Assembly: GCF_018873765.1 (NCBI RefSeq)
Contig: NC_057922.1
Location: forward strand, 15,389,563-15,453,562
Direction of reading: 5' to 3'
Length of the DNA: 64,000 nt
DNA from: Telopea speciosissima
Lineage: Eukaryota; Streptophyta; Magnoliopsida; Proteales; Proteaceae
Shown here: positions 1 to 12,463 of the stretch, piece after piece
Layout of the letters: every line of letters begins with the position of its first letter
Position numbering within the stretch: the first letter of the stretch is position 1
Notes under the pieces: model-generated
Seen by the model: only the letters and a program-made list of their open reading frames with translations
What the model was told of the DNA's origin: nothing
Databases searched by the model: none
Translations under genes and position numbers: made by a program

Positions 1-328
1 CCTTGGAATGAGGTTTGAATTGTTTTCAATTTTGGAAATTAATATTTCTCCTCTTAATGACCTAGGTTTCAATCTATACAAATTTTAATAGGCTCAAAAG
101 CTGATAGCCCCTAGATTGATCAATTTAATTATGTGAATAATCTGTCCAACTTTTTCTTTGAGTGGATAAACCCATCGAGCAACTTGTTGACCATGTGTCT
201 GGTTCACTTTTAAGAACACTTTTTTGTATTGCTTTTTGTTCTTCAATCTTCATATAATGATCCCAAACTCTTTTAATAAAATGGGCTTCCATCTCAAAAG
301 CTAGATCAGATCAACTTCTCATACAAGA

Positions 329-366
<38 letters not shown>
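329..366. repeat. (CT)n microsatellite
   Basis: Nearly pure CT dinucleotide run of about 38 bp. It creates a spurious Arg-Glu-rich reading frame on the minus strand. Confidence 0.95.
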
Positions 367-369
<3 letters not shown>

Positions 370-796
370 AAATATATATAGTATTTGAGTGTAACTTTGG
401 GAGGGTGGAAGGTGAAGTGATTTGTCTTTCTTGTTGGTTGTTCTAACCAATACAGACATGGATGGACCATTCCCACCTGCAGACCACTAATGGACAACTC
501 AGAACATGTTTAGATTCGGTTGGCAGAAAATGACACAACAACATGTCAACAAGAAGAAAGACCAATATTCATCCACATTTCATCTATCTGAATGGTTTGG
601 ATACCCAACCCCAAAATCCAAACATCCAGGATCAAGATTAGCTAGCTGATGATCAACTCAAACTCAACTAAACCTAATTACCTCATCCCTTGCAATAACC
701 AGACAAAAGGAAATGAAAACCAAAAGAAGTATATTAAGAACCTTATCCCAAGTCCAACTAAGACAAATCCTCTAAAGTCTTATTTTTTTTTAGGGA

Positions 797-925
797 GAAT
801 GTTCTCTGTGTCGGGGGCGTAAACTGCGCCTAGACACATGGGGGTGGGTGCAATGATCACCCTATCCCCCTGAGTGGTAGGCCCATGTGTGTGGGCGCAA
901 CCTACGCTGCGGCACAGAGAACATC
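797..925. repeat. GC-rich foldback repeat (MITE-like), copy 1
   Basis: An imperfect inverted repeat. The left arm begins with ATGTTCTCTGTG and the right arm ends with CACAGAGAACAT. Both arms carry a GC-rich part with 'CACATGGG / CCCATGTG', and the centre contains AATGATCACCCTATCCCCC. The same layout, with an AATGANC plus C-rich core, recurs at about 12956-13083 and 50890-51085. I infer a short non-autonomous DNA element family. No clear target duplication was found. Confidence 0.6.
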
Positions 926-1017
926 AACCCTAACAATGGAAAAGCCAATCATATCTTTCCTCACACCTTCTCAAATCTTTTTTGGTCTTTTTGTTTTGGG
1001 GTTTTCTTTCCCATCAC

Positions 1018-1316
1018 TATGCTTAGTAAAGTATAATTTGTCACATGGATTAGCTCATGTGATAGAGGACCGGACAAGCATCTCATTGGTACAATTTCAG
1101 CTTAAAATGAGTAAACGAAGTAGCTAAAATTAAAAAAGATGTCATTTTGGTAATTTTACTGAAACTTCAAATCAGAGTTTTAGCAATTTTCTTTGTTTAC
1201 ATTGACTAAAATTTGACTATTGAGATATATGTGGGTCCTCTATCATATGGACTAACTCATGTCCTGACAAATGACAAATAATAAATTAAGAATTATACTT
1301 TACTAGGTATAATGAC
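1018..1316. mobile_element. MITE with long terminal inverted repeats
   Basis: About 300 bp bounded by inverted repeats. The left end reads through GTAAAGTATAATTTGTCAC and on to TCATGTGATAGAGGA; the right end is the complement, TCCTCTATCATATGGAC and on to ATTATACTTTAC. The arms match over roughly 50 bases with gaps. A partial copy of one arm occurs at 4632-4680. There is no coding capacity. The superfamily is not assigned because the target duplication is unclear. Confidence 0.65.
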
Positions 1317-2243
1317 GCGCGCCTAAAAAGATCCATATTTTCTAAGAAGATGATTCTATTAGAGGGGAAGAAGAAGAAGAAAGGGACAAGATTAAGGATC
1401 ACAACCAAGATGACCAAAAAATATAGGCTACTTGAGTGTTTGATAGACCATGAAAACTTCATCCATTAGAAGACAAGTTAGGACATGCAGGACCATGGAA
1501 ACTTTGGTCATCAAATTGTGAGTGGAGAGAGAGATATGGGCCCAATTCAATTAGATTGTGTGATATGGGTCAAACACCGGAGGCCTATTAGATGGACCCA
1601 ATTCTTCCATAATGGATGTTAAAAAGCTGAACATCCCATTGGAATGGTCTCTTTTTATGTAGTCTTGTAATATCATATCACATGTGAAGACACAAGAATG
1701 TGGTGCCCCGGTCCACAGTCAATGAAGCTAATCAATAATGTGATTGGTTATTGCTTCACATGACATTTATAAAAAATAAAAAAATAAAAAATAAAAAAAA
1801 GTTGTTTCTTTGCACAAATTAAATTCTAGAAGCTAAATTATTTTGCTCCACTTCATGCATCTTTTTCTTTTCATTTCGTTGCTTTCAATGAGCTTCATGT
1901 GCCTTCTATTTTTTGTATTATATTATGTACACGTGTTAGGTAGTCTAGTTAGAGTGAGTGATTTGTAAGCTACCAAGTAGCCTACATGGGTACGGACTTA
2001 GGGTTGGTGTATTATTAAAAAGCCACATGGTGAGTTTGAGGTCCTCTAACATTAGGAAAATTCCATACTAATTGGGTGAGTGCATTTCCCGAAAGACCCA
2101 GAGTTAAAGTGATATTACCTTACTTTGTTATCTTTTATTCGATTTTTTCATTATTATAATACAAGGGCAAGAGATCACTATCTGGTTGCATGGCCCCTGC
2201 ACCAATGTAGGAGCCAATGAAAGTATGCCCAGGGGCATCAATT

Positions 2244-2588
2244 GTTGGGGTACGATGTCTAGTATTTCATCGTTTGCATTAGTAGGTTGATTCTGAAAGA
2301 CCATAGGGGTTGAAGGGGTTTGGGTACCTCCAAAGAAATTTTTTTGGGGCCATATGGGTATTTTCGTAAAACATACTTATGTAAGGTTTCACTCTCTCTC
2401 TCTTTATATATATATATATATGATTTTTCTTAGTAATCAATCTAGGATAGGTGCGAGGATGAGTGGCTTTAACCCTATTCTCCATTAATAATGAAGTAGA
2501 TCTCATCTCACTGTGGACGTAGATAGTTTTTCTGAACCTATGCATTAATGTGTGTGATTTGTTTGTAATTTTCATTATTTTCTGCATA
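2244..2588 (+). mobile_element. Solo-LTR-like sequence, family shared with 16321-16721
   Basis: It starts TGTTGGGG and ends near TGCATAAC. It shares an ordered set of blocks with 16321-16721: 'GGGCTATATGGGTATTT'-like, 'GAGGATGAGTGGCT', 'AGATCTCATCTCAC', 'TGGACGTAG' and 'TTTGTTTG'. No adjacent internal retroelement sequence was seen, so a solo LTR or LTR fragment is the simplest reading. A TA microsatellite sits inside it (about 2391-2422). Confidence 0.55.
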
Positions 2589-3090
2589 ACTTTTTTTATT
2601 TCACGGAGAGTAAAGGTCTTTCCATATCAATTTGTCTATTGGGAAATCATTCATTTCAAAGTTGAGGATAAGTGTTTTTTTTTTTTTTTTGGGTAGTCAA
2701 AACAGCAGAGAATGATGATGTCAGTATGATGTCAAGAGATGTTATTGCTCATTATTATCTTGTGTTTGGTTTCTTAGCTCACAACAAAACTCCTCTATAT
2801 TTTCTAACTTATTATTTGCATTTTCACTTTAAATTGCATCACACTGTGAGAGAGAGAGCCTTGCCACTTATTTGGGCATGCACATGTGTATCTGCTTTGA
2901 GTCAAGCATAAACTTGTACTAAACTTCTTGCACCAAATTTTACCCCCTGGGTTTGCTTGGCTGGTTTAAGACAATGTGTTTTGGTCATGGGGTTTTCCAC
3001 GAATGAAAACAGTAAACCTGGGCAGATTCAATGATTTACTCATTAGCAAAAAAAGAAAAAAGCACAAATTTATACTAAATTTCCTAATGT

Positions 3091-3117
3091 TGAGAGAGAG
3101 AGAGAGAGAGAGAGAGA
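3091..3117. repeat. (GA)n microsatellite
   Basis: Pure GA run of about 26 bp. Confidence 0.95.
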
Positions 3118-4317
3118 CTTTGGCCATCTCACCCTCCGCAAATGAAGGAAGGTGGTCACAACTCCATGGTATTAAGTATGGGTATCATCGTATTATCATA
3201 TCTGCTAATATGTATCAATATCATCAGACTGATGCCAGTATGATATCAAAACGAATCAGTGACGCTGGTATCTATCAGGGTATTTTGTTAAAAAAAAACC
3301 GACTTCTTACCCAAATTTGAGTGTAAAATCCGATATCGTTATCGACCGAAACTGATAGCGATACTGCATTTTTTTTATTTTATTTTTTAGGGATTAAAAA
3401 TACTTGATTTAAATCCATGCTAAATTCACAAACATACCTTGTGAAATATGTCAGATATCCTTTATTGCATTCATTCTAAGAAGAGAGACACTTTAAGCAA
3501 AAAAAAAAAAAAACCTGCTTTTGGTTGGCACATTGTTATGTCAAACTCTAAGCAGGTAGAATAGAATAGAATGGTCCATTTAACTTTTAAAGTGAAACAC
3601 GAATGACTGGTAGGCCTCCCGGCCACAAATCTTTCCCTTTTTTCCCATTCCTCCTTTCCTTTCCTTTCTCCTTTCACTTCAAATACATCCAATCCCAAAG
3701 AAATTAATGATTCTTGTCTATAATCACTTTCTCCCCCTAAAATATTTCTGGTTGATTTATAAGTTTCTCTCATCTTCAATCTTTTGGATAAATTTTATTT
3801 GTTTATATGAAATTAATGAGAGTATAAATTATACAAAAACAAAAGAGTAATTAAAGCTCGATCATTTGATTGCAAGATAGAGACTATTGTTGCACTTTCA
3901 AACTCATTTATATGTTTAGGTAACACTCACTCATGCATGAAAGGAGGTGATGGGTCACTATGGGCAAGAAATTGAAAGGGGCTGGAAAGGGAATATGGCC
4001 GGCCCCCATATATATATAATTGATAACTCTTTCGGTGCAAGATAAACTTCAAGAAGCAAATAGGAAGCTATCTTAGCTAGCTATACCTATACATGTGAAT
4101 AAAGGTTGTCTACCAATCTACCATATCAAGTTGCAGTTGCTTAGAACCAAGGCTACCAAATACGGACCCGGGTCGAGTTGTTTGGAAAAATGGTCCAAAG
4201 TCCGAACAGTAAACAATTCTAAGAAACAGGTCAACAGTTTCAAGAGAAATTTTTTTAGTATCCATCAGCATCTTCCATCCACATTTTTTTTTTCTTTAAA
4301 TAAAAAGGGCGAGGGTT

Positions 4318-4463
4318 AAGCATGCCGCTGGCTTTCCTAGAGTTAGCAACTGTGCCCAATGGAGAGGCTGGGATGGCTAGGCAGCGGGAGGCCATTTCCA
4401 TAGAGGGTGGGAAAGAGACAGACACAGGCTGGGCACAACACCGGCGTACCCAGCTTTTGCCCA
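4318..4463 (-). repeat. 145-bp dispersed repeat, inverted copy of 20999-21146
   Basis: The reverse complement of this segment aligns along its whole length with 20999-21146. Shared blocks include GTGCCCAGCCTG, GTCTGTCTCT, CCATTGGGCACAG and AGGAAAGCCAG. It is short and GC-rich, has no coding potential and shows no clear tRNA-type A/B boxes. It may be a MITE or a SINE of unknown origin. Confidence 0.6.
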
Positions 4464-4631
4464 AATAAGAAACATAAATTTCATTTAATCCCCCACCCTA
4501 ATTAAACCCAAATTAGTTTGGACGGTCCTAGGCTAAGAAGAAGGAGAAGGCCCCTCTAACCCCTCTATTAATTAATCAATATTAATTCAGTTAAAAATTA
4601 ACACATGCCAATTACTTGATATGCTTACCTA

Positions 4632-4680
4632 ATCCTCTATCACATGGACTAACTCATGTAAACGTTATACTTCACTAGTC
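4632..4680. repeat. Fragment of the 1018-1316 MITE family
   Basis: The run CCTCTATCACATGGACTAAC followed by TCATG and then TTATACTTCACTAG matches the right arm of the MITE at 1018-1316. The other arm is missing. Confidence 0.5.
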
Positions 4681-5135
4681 AATAGTCATAAGAGAAGAAA
4701 ACCCTTCTTTATAACTCTATAACTGAGGAAGAACACAATGATTAGCCATGCTACCTTCATCTAATTTACACATCATGTTGTAAGTACTCTAAAAGCATTA
4801 TAGAATAGCCTTTGGGCTTTAATCTTTCACTAATAATTTTTCTTACTCATAATTTACATCCATCATTATAATTTCTTCATCTACAAAGCTTTCTAAGTTC
4901 TAGATGGATTTGATTTCTGATATTTGTGGAGTCTCGGATCCACCACATATCTATTACAGTAGAATTCATTTCTTCAGATAGTTTGGAATTCGTCTCTCCT
5001 TGGCTTCATTCAAATTTATAAAAGTTGCACAACTACTGTCAAACCATAAAATCCAGGCATATACACACACGATGGCTACATTCTTTCTTATAGACCATTC
5101 TAGGAATGAGGTTTTTACCACTCTGGAGAATTTCA

Positions 5136-8100
5136 TTAATCAAGCAGACCCTTTTGTTTACCCCAGTAGAATGCTGACAAATACAAAATCACAATACCTC
5201 CAACGACACCAATGTTGGTCTGCACAAACTGTGGCATTCCAGTATTAAAGAGAGGAATTCTGATGTTCATGCCAAATACACCGACAATGACAACACCTGC
5301 AGTTAATAGCAAAGTTGCAGTGCTCAACATGACTCCCATCTGCAGCAGCTGATTCTGTTTGTCATCCAGCATGATATTGATATAATCTTCAGTGTCATCC
5401 ACATACTCCCTCAACTTTCAAGAAACAGAAGACAACGTTAGAACTACAATTATGCATTCTGTAATACGAAATGAGACGCAAAATTTTCTAATGAGGAGTT
5501 TCAATATAAGAAACAGAATAAAAATTTACAGACTTTTAAACTGCAAAACAGAATAATTACTGCGAGTAATGAGAATCTGTCTGGATTCTAGATTTTCCAA
5601 CAAAAAATAAATAGAAATCTTCTCATATCACTATCCAAAGAATCAGTGTAGCTGTGAATTCATCTGATATGGGAATGTGATTACTGTTTAGTGTTATGCC
5701 CAGTAAGTTATCACTTAATTCTAAAACCAAGAAATCATGTTGTTAGCAGAATAAAAACATTTGACGAAGTTTAAAATTGCGATCGGCTGCACATCAAGGT
5801 TGAACCAGAAAAAGAATACAACTCAACTCAACCATGCCATATGTCAACAAAATGGGCTCAGCTACACGATTTCTGTTTTACCATTAAACACTACTGAGAG
5901 CAACACTTGTTACCTCTAAGTCCAGCATAAGTCCTTTTTTTTTTTTTTTGGATAAACATAAGTCCTTATTCATAAGCAGCAGTACAAGGTGAGTCCTAAA
6001 CTAATATGACAATTAATACTTCACAGAAGTGAGGACATAAACATCTTCTAGTGCCAATAGCAGGCAACTTGAGAATTGGGAAATAATTGGCAAGGACATG
6101 CCTGAGTACTACAACTATTTTGTTTTATTAAATTATATTTCCAATGGCTTGCAACAAATTTTTGTGCCAATTTCTCTATTCATTTTACACTTACATTCCT
6201 TAAAAAAGATGAAGAAAACAAAGTCTAGGTGACACTGCTATTAAGGCCTCAAGGCCCATTGACGAACTACATATTGTTTGTTACTCATTTCTGTGCTGGC
6301 TTGCAACATCTAGAAGAGCTTTACAGTTGAGGGGAATTAACTTGGAGCAGGCATACTCAGCTTGAATGGGACTTATACCTCATGAGCTTTTAAATATCAG
6401 AGCTCTCTTCCCCTACCACTAATCATCCATAACAAATATATCATTTGTGCATTTTAAGATCAACAAAAACTATCAGAAGAGAGTTAAAAAGTATCATAAT
6501 AAGAAGATATTTCACAGCAACAGCCAAATAATGTATAGACAGGAAAGGAATCAAAGGATAAAATGAAAGCACAACATACAGTTGACAATTTGTTCAAGGT
6601 TCCTCCTATCTGTACAAAGTAAGCTTCTAACAGCATCTCCAACTCCTGAATATTTGGCTTAAACCCAGTAACTTTTCCACTGCTGCTTTTGTCGCTCCCT
6701 GACTCTTCATCACTGAAAGTAAAAAGAATCAACAACGAGATTTTTTTTTTTTTTGGTGAATAAAATATATTACCAAATGAGGGAAAGAAAGGGGGGGGGG
6801 GGAGAATACACAGGGGGAAAGGGGAGGGGAGAGCTATACAAAGACTCCAGCCCAACAAGCCCTGGGGGGCGGGCTAGGAGACTGAAAGGAAACATCAAGG
6901 CTCCAAAAAGCAACTATGAGATTACATCAATCTATAAGTGAATTTAAAGAAACTTCATATGAAACCCATAATGCATATAAAAAGAAACGAGAGGTTTTAC
7001 CCAAAAGAAATGCCTCTAGTCGGTTTGCCCTGTCTGGGGTTCATAGCCTAGACTTGGAACCAAATCCTATCTTCACTAATTAGCAATGAAGGGCATTCCC
7101 TCCTAGGAGTTATTACTAATATAGGACTTTCTTATTCTCAAAACAGAAAAGACAAAAAGTAGAAAAAACAGAGAATCTTCAGAATATGACATTTTTTCCT
7201 CCTGCCAGGGCCATTCCTCAGAGCAATGGTAAAAGTTTCGGATTTCCAGGGCAAATGCCCAGGTTTGAGTCTTAAGGGCAGCCACTTTGCGCAAAAAATG
7301 CCAAACGTTAGGACCAACTCCTAACCTCTCCCAGGACCCCGTATAGGCGGGACCAGGACAGGGTAATCAAAGTATAAATCTTGCATTTTTTAAAAAATAG
7401 TAAAAGCAGTAGTAGAAACAATGGACAAGGACTCCAGACAAGACAACGAAAGATCCAATGTATTTCACTAAAACCTAGAGTTACAACATCAGACCAAACA
7501 TGACTACATTTATTTTCGAGAGCCAATTGAGCTAATTCATGAGACTCTTTGGATCAGAAAATTAAATAAGAACTGTATGCTATAATAATGGGAAGAAATG
7601 CAAACAACTTGAACAGCTTGATCAAATAAAATTAATGTATACATTATCAAAATGATAGAACTAACCATTCATCATCCAATTCAAAGTCATTGTAATCTTT
7701 GTCTAATTCATCTTTTAAGCCACTTTCTTCAAATTGTAGAAGGGAGAGTTTATCAGTCAAATACATCTCTGCCATGTCCATATCATCATCCAATAAATTT
7801 TCAAGCTCATCTCTCACCTGAAAAACATGACAGAATAGTATAAGAGAGCTAGATAAACCAGTATGCCACAAAATATAGGAAATGTTTTGAAGCTAAATAT
7901 TAGTTCCATGCATAGGTCCTTGTAAGAAAAATGGGAAGAGCACCACCAGTCTAAATTAAATAGTCAAACTCAGATGGAAAATGTAACTTTACCAACAACG
8001 ATGACAAACTTAATCAGAAAAAAAAATTATATATATATAGATATAGATAGATAGATAGATAGATACTAATGGCACTGTACATGTGCATGTATATATGTAA

Positions 8101-11100
8101 TTAGGCATAATGTATGCATCATTAGAAACTCAACACTTTTAGAAAAGTATGTACACGGTTGTAGTGACTCCCTTCATTCAGTCACTACCTGAATATTGAA
8201 GGGAGTAAAAAATTCACTACCGAGGCCTCAACTCAGCATGACTTATTCAATATCTCTGGTATGGCATACCAGGTGGCAGTTGGTCCTAAGAACTCGAAGA
8301 AAGCACAAGTTCTCACCAACAATGTGGGATCCCTGCTTGGCTAATGGGGATCAATATACAGTAAAATGAGTACTTCAAACCAATACCACACCAGAAGAGA
8401 TACAAAAGAGTTTCTTATCCGGTCACGCAAGAAGATAGGATTTTCTGAAAACAATATGTATGAAGACATATTTGCCCCTCAAGAATAAAGCAAGAGAAAA
8501 GAATAAGAGTGGCAAATTAGGAAATCAAATATCTTCACTCTCCTTCCCCCTACCTTTCTCTTCTTCTACTTCAATTGTTCTCCCCTTTTCTCTGTAACTG
8601 CCACCGCAACCATGAGTAGCAGCAGGGGAATGTTTGATTGTTGCAACCAAGGTGGCCGGCGACCGTTTGCCACTCCGGCAACAGTTCTCTTTCCCACAGC
8701 AGGAATCTGTCGGGAAAACAGCATTTTTTCCTCTTCAATTTTCACTGGCAACTTCTCTAGCTTGTTAAATCTTCGACGTTGCATTTCACTCTTAATGTTT
8801 CAGGTGGTATTCAGTAATTCAAACTCCTGGGGTTTCATAGTTTTAAGGTTTCAGGTTCATGATTTAAGGTTACAGATCAAGGTTTCAAGCTTTACAGTTT
8901 AACATGTTAAGGTTGAATGACTATTTGCAGCAAAACTCTCTAGCGATTTTGTCAAAGAAGAAGATGTGGTTTAAGTTTAGCAAATCAATGGTCCAAATGG
9001 ATTATTAAATGTGTAGCACATGGCCAGATTAGTTTTTGAGATTGGTGATCTCACAAACAATTTCTTACAACAATCACCTCCCCGTATATGTAGCTAAGTG
9101 CACAAGTAATGCCTTCTTAATATTACTAGATAAGTTTATTGGCCAACCCAAAATCTGCCATATGGCAGGTTGTATGGGGCCCAAATTTTGTGGATAGGTA
9201 GACCCAAAGGTACCATACCCACTTGTCAAGTTTCAGACGAATTGGAGTTCATCAACTGGCAAAATAAAGCTTTGAAAGTCCAAGTCTACGAGAGGACTAT
9301 AGGAGGGTGCATGCCAAGATATGGACAGCTGAAAACACATGGATGCATGGACATACATGGGAGGGTATTTGATTGAAATCAAGTCGAATTTGACGTGTGG
9401 CCGATACAGGACATTTCTTTTTCTATCCAATGGTTGGAAACACAACATAACCTTTCCACATGGCAGATTTACATTGACCAACCAGATAAGCTTTTCTGGT
9501 TGGGCCGTGAAGTGGCAATTACTCAATTTTTATGTATATACATTTAATCTAAAATGCAAGGTACTTCAGTCATCACACGTTATTCATCCCGCATGGTACA
9601 TTCATTGTCAACCACAAGAGGATATCATTCTCACCTTCTGAACACGCCCATATACTGCAACTAGCCGACTCTTTATGTGCCGAACGCGTTGCAGATTATA
9701 AGTGCTGGTTTTAGAGGTCAATTCATCTAAAGCTGGATATGCCTCTTTCTCCAGTGTGGAGGTCTAATACAAATAAACAAACAAACAAGAGGATTATTAT
9801 GAAAGAAGTATTTCAACAAAAAATAAATAAAATAGAAGAGTTCAAAAGCTAACCCATTAAGCCTAGAACATGTTATTACAATTAAAATTGGATTACATTA
9901 ACAATCAGCTTTAAGCCCATATTGCTTACACTAATCATAAACGAGCTGACTAGAGAAATTCAAAATCAGATCCCTTGGTGTATGTTTTTTGCTTATGATA
10001 TTGTTTTGGTGGATGAAACAAAAGCAGAAATAAATGCAAAATTGGAATTAAGGAAATCAACTTTGGAATCAAAAGGTTTTAATATAAGTAGAACAAAAAC
10101 CAAGTATGTTGAGTGTAACTTTACTAACAATACTGATTGAAAGTAAGGTGGAGAAAATTGATGATAGGGAGCAACCGCAAAGTGAAATTTTTTGGTACCT
10201 AGGTCTAATCATAAATAAAGAAGAAGAAATAGAGGATGATGTTGCACAAAGAATTAGAATAGGATGGATGAAGTAGAGGCATGCGTCCAAAGTGTTGTGA
10301 TCGACGTATTCCTTTTGAACTACAAGGAAATTTTTATTAAACAGTTACACGACCAACAATGATGTATGGAGCTGAAAGTTGGTAGTAAAGAAAAAACACA
10401 TAAACAAACTTAGCGTAGCTGAAATGATGATGTTGAGATGGATGAGTAATAAAACTAGAAAAGATAAAATAAGGAATGAACAAATTAAAGCTAATTTAGG
10501 AGTAGCTCTGATACAATTACATAAGTTGTGAGAAAGTCGTTTGAGATGGCATGGACATGTGCAACGGAGGCCATTGAATGCTCTAATATGGAGGAGTGAT
10601 TTGATTCAGATTGAAGAAGATAAAGTGGCAAGGGTAGGCCTAAAATGATTCTAGGAGAAACAGTGAGGAAAAACGTACACAGCTTAGGACAAGTAAAAAG
10701 TAAGGCTTTGAATAGAGCTAATTGGGGAAAAGGATCCAAGTAGCCGACCCCATTTAGTTGGGATAAGGCTGAGTTGGATTGAGTTATGAGTTGTAACATT
10801 GATCTGGAAATGAGAATATTAGATTAAACTAGAGCCAATTGAGAGTTACTAGAATGATTTGAAAATGGGGTAACAGGAGATATTTATAAGGGTGTCAAAC
10901 AGTCGGTCCGGCTTCAGTCGGTTTTGCATATACCGGGTCAGACCATGGAGAAGGTGTTCAGTCTACAAAAGCCAAATCAAAACTAATAGCTACCGGTCCG
11001 TTATGGACTTATTGGTTCCTTACAGTCTATCAGTCCGGTTGGTTTGGTCCATTATTAGTTTCTTTTAGTGGTTCCTTATCGGTCTGGTCTGGTCTTGGTT

Positions 11101-12127
11101 TTTCATATATTTTAAAAAAAAATGTAGCAAAAATATTGAATTTTATCGGTTTTACTTAGTTTTTCGCCTTTTCAGGTTGGTCCAGTTGGTTTCCGTTTTT
11201 AACTGTTTCTGAAAACCAAAACCAATACCTAACTGATAAGGAGTTTGACCCGTCTGTTTCAGTTCGGTTCAGTCGGATCAGTTTGATCGGTCTGGTCTCA
11301 TTTTTTTAGACCCCTAGGAGGAAAAAAAAAAAAATTTCTCCCTTTCGGGTCAACCATTAAGGAAACATCAGAGTGCCTAGATATGAAGAGCATATATTTC
11401 AGTTTCTGACCTTCATTTCATTCAATCAGCATAGTAACAATTAACTTGTGCAATCAAAATGAACAAAACAAATAACTAATCAAAGAGAAGTTATGCAAGG
11501 TGAAGTACGCACCTCTGCTTCGAGGCTCCTGCAAGCAGATTCAAGGCAAATTTCAAGAACTCGGAATTCGAAAGGTAACGCCTTGGGACCTCCCGTCAAT
11601 TGATTGTCCCCTGAAGCCATGGGACTACCACTCTCGTTCGTTTCAACCATCCCTATTTCAGGGCTCTGAGAGAACTGACGGAGCAAAGGAGAATCCTGAT
11701 CAGGCTCAGGAGATTTGGGTCCCAAACCCCCATTAGCCTCTTTTGCAGTATCACCGTCCCTTCCCTCACTTGCCTTCTCACTGAAATTGCAGAGTCGAGA
11801 TTCAAGATCGCGAACGAAGGGAGCAACCCAGGGATCCTTGGAGTTCAGCACTAAAACCTCAGAAGCAGTGATGATCGCCTTGATATGCTCCAAATTGACA
11901 ACAATAGCCCTCTCTCTCCCAAGAATCGTCGATGGATACGATAGCCCAGGATCAAGAATCCTCATATCACGAGCTGGAAGCCCAGTTCGCCTCATGATCG
12001 AGTGTTTCCCGACCTCTTCCACATGAGATTTTCCGCAATTCGACACAACGAGCCAAGCTCTGATTCCGGCGCCTTTTCGCCTCGGCGGTGGTGGGGTAGC
12101 AGCAGTCGTGGGGCGTTTCAGCGACAT
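5136..12127 (-). CDS. MRS2: MRS2/CorA-type magnesium transporter, copy A (5 exons)
   Basis: This gene encodes a membrane Mg2+ channel of the plant MRS2/MGT family. Exons, in coding order on the minus strand, are 12127-11513, 9763-9635, 7817-7666, 6712-6580 and 5414-5136. All junctions are GT-AG. Lengths of 615, 129, 152, 133 and 279 bp give 435 residues. The ATG at 12127 opens a short basic, proline-rich leader. Residues about 22-205 carry the N-terminal CorA-like domain ([47 protein letters not shown]). Exons 2-4 encode the long helices, including [34 protein letters not shown] and [20 protein letters not shown]. Exon 5 has [18 protein letters not shown], a first membrane segment, the signature GMN (residues 391-393), a second membrane segment and a lysine-rich tail. 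From memory the C-terminus is nearest Arabidopsis MRS2-3, but the subgroup is uncertain. No break is visible. The paralogue is at 15615-57052. Confidence 0.93.
6741..6930 (-). mobile_element. 5'-truncated L1 LINE tail in MRS2-A intron 3
   Basis: Read on the minus strand, this is the last ~190 bp of the LINE family seen whole at 16972-20885, ending in a poly(A) tract (T-run at 6741-6754 on the plus strand). Both copies share GGTRAATRAAWATATTACC next to the tail, then a purine stretch with a long G-run (6791-6802 here, about 17082-17092 there), then ATCAAGGCYCCAAA. No target duplication is obvious. Confidence 0.75.
7221..7368 (+). mobile_element. tRNA-derived SINE-like sequence in MRS2-A intron 3
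   Basis: A pol III B-box-like motif, GGTTTGAGTCT, lies at 7262-7272. A degenerate A-box region is upstream (GAGCAATGGTAAAAG). The downstream part reads GTTAGGACC, CCTCTCCCAGGACCCCGTA, GGCGGGA, and resembles the body of plant AU-type SINEs. It is diverged and its ends are approximate. Confidence 0.5.
8041..8066. repeat. (GATA)n microsatellite
   Basis: ATAG/GATA tetranucleotide run of about six units in intron 2 of MRS2-A. Confidence 0.9.
9922..10795 (+). pseudogene. RTE-type LINE reverse transcriptase fragment
   Basis: The C-terminal part of a plant RTE-clade ORF lies in intron 1 of MRS2-A, opposite to the gene. The first frame (9922-10140) shows the RT palm: TREIQNQIPWCMFFAYDIVL, then TKAEINAKLE and ISRTKTKYVECNF. 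The catalytic FADD-type motif reads FAYD, so one active aspartate is lost. Further pieces appear in shifted frames downstream, and the end (about 10720-10790) has the characteristic RTE finish 'AGCCGACCCCATTTAGTTGG' and GGCTGAGTTG. Multiple stops and frameshifts make it dead. Confidence 0.8.
10887..11316. mobile_element. hAT-like MITE related to 24286-25330
   Basis: It begins TAAGGGTGTCAAAC and ends with TTTAGACCCCTA, the complement TAGGGGTCTAAA matching as a terminal inverted repeat. Inside are many repeats of GGTCCGG/TCGGT-type sequence ('TCGGTCTGGTCTGG'), as in the related element at 24286-25330. No matching 8-bp flank remains, so it is probably old. It has no coding capacity. Confidence 0.6.
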
Positions 12128-12425
12128 CGTTCAGATGCAGGTTTAGGGTTTGTAGGATGTGAGCAGAGAGGGATTTCTTTATCTGAATCTTCTTCTGCCT
12201 CATCGTCATCGGAAGGATTTGAAGACTTTGTAAGAGTTAATGAGAAGAAGACAAGAATAGAAAACAATCTTCCCCAGCTGCAAACTTCACATATTTGTAT
12301 TGAATTCCATAATTATAACTCGAGAAGGCTCTATTCTCTCTTTCTTTTCTCCCCCAGCCCAAACCTCGCAGTCGCACAGTTAACTTCACATATTTGTATT
12401 GATTTCCATCGATAGAACTCGACAA

Positions 12426-12430
<5 letters not shown>

Positions 12431-12461
<31 letters not shown>
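12431..12461. repeat. (CT)n microsatellite upstream of MRS2-A
   Basis: CT run of about 30 bp, roughly 300 bp upstream of the MRS2-A start codon. On the gene strand it is a GA tract, a sequence type common in plant 5' leaders and promoters. Any regulatory role is inference. Confidence 0.9.

Positions 12462-12463
<2 letters not shown>

Larger units (their letters stand above)
1..4999. other. Gene-poor region downstream of MRS2-A
   Basis: I see no supportable gene here. Open frames are short, AT-rich or driven by microsatellites. The stretch holds a GC-rich foldback repeat (about 797-925), a MITE (1018-1316), a solo-LTR-like sequence (2244-2588), CT, TA and GA microsatellites, a diverged 'GATATCGG'-rich repeat (about 3170-3370) and a 145-bp dispersed repeat (4318-4463). 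Positions 5000-5135 are probably the 3' UTR of MRS2-A. Confidence 0.6.

Noticed and set aside
8612..8902. 96-codon plus-strand frame in MRS2-A intron 2
   Set aside because: It starts plausibly (MSSSRGMFDCCNQGG) but soon becomes low-complexity, and nothing supports a promoter, domain or exon structure.
9130..9530. Possible inverted-repeat element around 9140-9510 (GGCCAACCCA...AATCTGCCATATGG and a partial complement)
   Set aside because: The arms pair only in blocks and no target duplication or second copy is seen here.
11500..12415. Plus-strand frames of up to 137 codons across MRS2-A exon 1
   Set aside because: They lie opposite a well-supported coding exon and have no homology signal.
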